Shown here piece after piece: positions 61,459 through 64,000 of a DNA stretch of 64,000 nt (the first letter of the stretch is position 1; the number at the start of each line of letters is the position of its first letter). The stretch is taken from positions 24,659 through 88,658 of the forward strand of contig CAMXCT020002730.1 of NCBI GenBank assembly GCA_947184155.2, in the 5' to 3' direction. The DNA comes from Cladocopium goreaui (Eukaryota; Sar; Dinophyceae; Suessiales; Symbiodiniaceae). The position numbers were made by a program, and so were the translations under genes. The notes beneath the pieces are model-generated. The model had not been told where the DNA came from. It did no database searches and saw only the letters and a list, made by a program, of their open reading frames with translations.

Positions 61459-61775
61459 CGAAGACGCCGAAGACGCCGCAGACGCCCGAAGACGCCCGAA
61501 GACGCCGAAGACGCCCGAAGACGCCGAAGACGCCGAAGACGCCGAAGACGCCCGAAGATGCCCGAAGACGCCCGAAGACGCCGAAGACGCCCGAAGACGC
61601 CGAAGACGCCCGAAGACGCCGAAGACGCCCGAAGACGCCCGAAGACGCCGAAGACGCCCGCAGACGCCGAAGACGCCCGAAGACGCCGAAGACGCCCGAA
61701 GACGCCGAAGATGCCTGAAGACGCCGAAGACGCCCGAAGACGAAGAAGACGCCGAAGACGCCCGAAGATGCCGCA
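61459..61775 (+). repeat. GAAGACGCC / CGAAGACGCC short tandem array
   Basis: About 33 units mixing 9-bp and 10-bp forms, so the reading frame rotates between EDA, RRR and PKT repeats. Not treated as coding. Confidence 0.9.
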
Positions 61776-61879
61776 GGGTTCCGAACAGGAGTTTAGAAAC
61801 TAACTCCAGATTTCATTTGTGTCGTTTTACTCCGACCTTGTCCGACCAACCCCAAACTTGTCATTTTGATTTATCTTGA

Positions 61880-64000
61880 GCCATGTTTTATCTACCTCCC
61901 TCGGCCCTACAACACAACACGTTCAACATATGAAGCAAGTTGACCTGTCGAGTCATTCTGCTAGTCATTATCATAATATTTAGTCCCTTCTCCACACAAA
62001 CACTATGTTCAACATATGAACCAACTTGGCATCTTGAGTCATGTTTGAAATGTCTTTTCCTTCCCCTACAACAAGACAATACGTTGAACAGATGAAGAAA
62101 GTTGGCATCGTGAGTCATGATTGAAATTGGACCCAACCAAGCAATATACACATTCTGGCCCCTACAAAACACAACGTTCAACATCGTTCAGCATGAACAA
62201 GCCATCTCGAGCCATGTTTAACAGGTCCTTTCCCTACCTTTGCAAACCAATACGTTGAATATATGAACAAAGTAGAAATGTCACGTCATCTTTATATTTT
62301 GAACTCCTCTCCTTCCCCTGAAAAACAATACCTCGAACACACCAAAGAATGGGCTTTCGATTTACAATTCCGTGACCCTATGCTGCAATACCTTGAACAT
62401 GTGATCATAGTTGGTATTTTGGGTCATTATTATGATTTCATCCCCTTCCTCCTGCCCTGTACAAACCGCTACATTCAACATATGACCCAACTTGGCATCT
62501 TGGGTCATTTTTGAAATATACCCCCCTCGACCTTTCAATATGTTGAACAAATGAAGTAAATTGACATGTCGAGTCCGCGTCATCAAGATTTTTTGCGCTT
62601 CCGATGTTACAAAACAATATGTTGAACCAACAAAATTGTCATCTCAAGTCATTTCTAAAATTTACCCGCCCCTCGACCCTACAAGGCAATACATTCAACA
62701 TATTAAACCAACTTGGCACCTTGAGTGATGTTTAAAATGTTTTTTCCTCCCCTGCATATTATTGCCTTGAATATTGAACACATTATGTCAATTTTTTGCA
62801 CCCCCAAACCTCCACAAAACAATACATTTGAAAGCAGAACAAAACTTCTATCTTGAGTTCTTTTTCCCCACCTGCCAGGTGAAGGTTTCTAGATTTTAAC
62901 AAAGATGCGACTCCTTCCTCTTCTTCCTCTTCTTCCTCTCCTTCCTCTCCTTCCTCTCCTTCCTCTCCTTCCTCTCCTTCTCTTCTTCCTCGCCGGCTGT
63001 GGATGCAGTGGAGTGCGGCTCGACCTGAGTGCCATGCCGCGAGATCAGGATGCCTGGACCCGACAGCCATATCGCGCGCTCAGGAGGCTGTGGAGCGCGC
63101 CTGGGCCCGAACAAACAGAATGGCAGAATATACGTCAGATACAATGCCAGAAAGAATGTCAGATAGAATATCAGAATATATTTGCCATAAATACTTCCAG
63201 ATGGTATGTCGTAAACTATGTCAGAACATATAGCGCGTAAGAGAGGGGCATAAACTTACCTTCCATCAGCCCTGCAAAGCAATAGGCTCAACATATATCA
63301 TATGAACAGTTGACACCTGTAGTCAGTGTTATATAGATTTTCAAACACATCCCCTACAAGGCATTCAACATGTAAACGAACTGGGCATCTTGAATCATGT
63401 TGAACATGTCTTTTCCTTCCTCACAAAACAACACGTTGAATTTATGAACAAAGTCAAAAGTGTTGATTTATTTTCACATATTTCAGCCCCCCTACCCTAC
63501 CCTACAAAACAATACGCTGAACAGACGAAGAAAATTGGCATTTTGAGTCAATTTTGTGATTTACCACCCATCGACCCTACCAGATAATATTGAACTTATG
63601 GAAAAAGTTGACTGGCTGAGTTCTTCTCATCGGTTTACCTCATCAAAACACTACGTTTAACATAGTTGAACATATGAACCAACGTAGCATCTTGAGTTGC
63701 GTTTAAAATATCGTTTCCTCCCTTGCAAAGCAACACGTTGACTATGAACACAGATGAAGGGTTAAGTCAGTTCATTTTTTTTATGCCTCCCCCCGCCACA
63801 AAACAATATGAATGTTGAACACATGAAACAAATTGAGATCTTGAGCCAGTTTTGAAATTTATTCCCCCCCTGACCTTACCATGAAGTTGACATGTTGAGT
63901 CGGGTCATTGCTACAAACTTGCCCGCCCGCCCCCTACAAAACACTACGTCCGTTCAACATTAGAGCTAACTTGGCATCTCGAGTCATGATTCAAATGTCA
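61880..64000. repeat. Degenerate array of about 100-bp units
   Basis: Repeated, strongly diverged blocks: CAA(T/C)ACGTTCAACATATGAA, then CAACTTGGCATCTTGAGTCATG, then a pyrimidine-rich spacer. At least 15 copies run to the window end, interrupted at about 62880-63240. No gene is supported. Confidence 0.8.
62908..62996 (+). repeat. CTTCCTCTC pyrimidine microsatellite
   Basis: CTTCCTCTT and CTTCCTCTC repeats of about 90 bp inside non-array sequence that splits the degenerate array. The following 240 bp contains a short ATGTCAGATA-type repeat and no gene. Confidence 0.85.

Noticed and set aside
59161-61775. A CRISPR array
   Set aside because: Units are contiguous tandem repeats without unique spacers, in a eukaryotic setting.

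Overview
The window is nuclear DNA of a eukaryote, most likely an alga of dinoflagellate type (Symbiodiniaceae-like). This assignment is an inference with moderate confidence. It rests on very long intron-less ORFs, layered retroelements with poly(A) tails and target-site duplications, a decayed Copia element, a Polinton-like virus fragment, microsatellites, and the absence of bacterial-style operons. I saw no relic of the dinoflagellate spliced leader.

Layout. 1-16.2 kb: a plus-strand series of ORFs: a polymerase-palm-like protein (5' end outside the window), a 523-aa protein, a giant 2702-aa protein (glycosyltransferase-like, alpha/beta-hydrolase-like and SF1 helicase regions), and two small ORFs. 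The spacers carry short hairpins whose stems covary. 16.3-18.3 kb: a SINE-like retroposon, a 470-bp direct repeat and perfect palindromes. 18.3-27.5 kb: a young LTR retrotransposon with two 902-bp LTRs and a Ty1-like primer-binding site. It has no RT or integrase but four unrecognised ORFs.

27.5-48.4 kb: a second, divergent subfamily of the giant helicase gene, in pieces. One gene copy is interrupted by a 5'-truncated, polyadenylated copy of its own 3' part, bounded by a 20-bp target duplication. Three further polyadenylated 3' ends of the same family end at 37.82, 45.33 and 48.42 kb. So this helicase gene family spreads by (or as) retroposition. Between the pieces lie other ORFs, including an ankyrin protein, and a second family of covarying hairpins.

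48.4-57.5 kb: SINE-like insertions with clean target duplications; an AT-rich Polinton/Polinton-like-virus fragment (zinc finger, integrase, GIY-YIG nuclease, 3' part of DNA polymerase B), all broken; a frameshifted Copia pol with an unusual C-terminal membrane/coiled-coil extension; and two exons resembling the NAD-binding start of a 3-hydroxyisobutyrate dehydrogenase. 57.5-64 kb: a 1.35-kb TA-rich array, a 60-bp minisatellite, a 9/10-bp GAAGACGCC array and a degenerate array of roughly 100-bp units.

The most interesting unit is the helicase family: two diverged subfamilies, evidence of poly(A) retroposition including self-insertion, and two families of covarying hairpins near ORF starts and in 3' regions. 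It may be an undescribed retroelement or a virus-derived gene set. No reverse transcriptase was found in it, so mobilisation in trans is the simplest reading.
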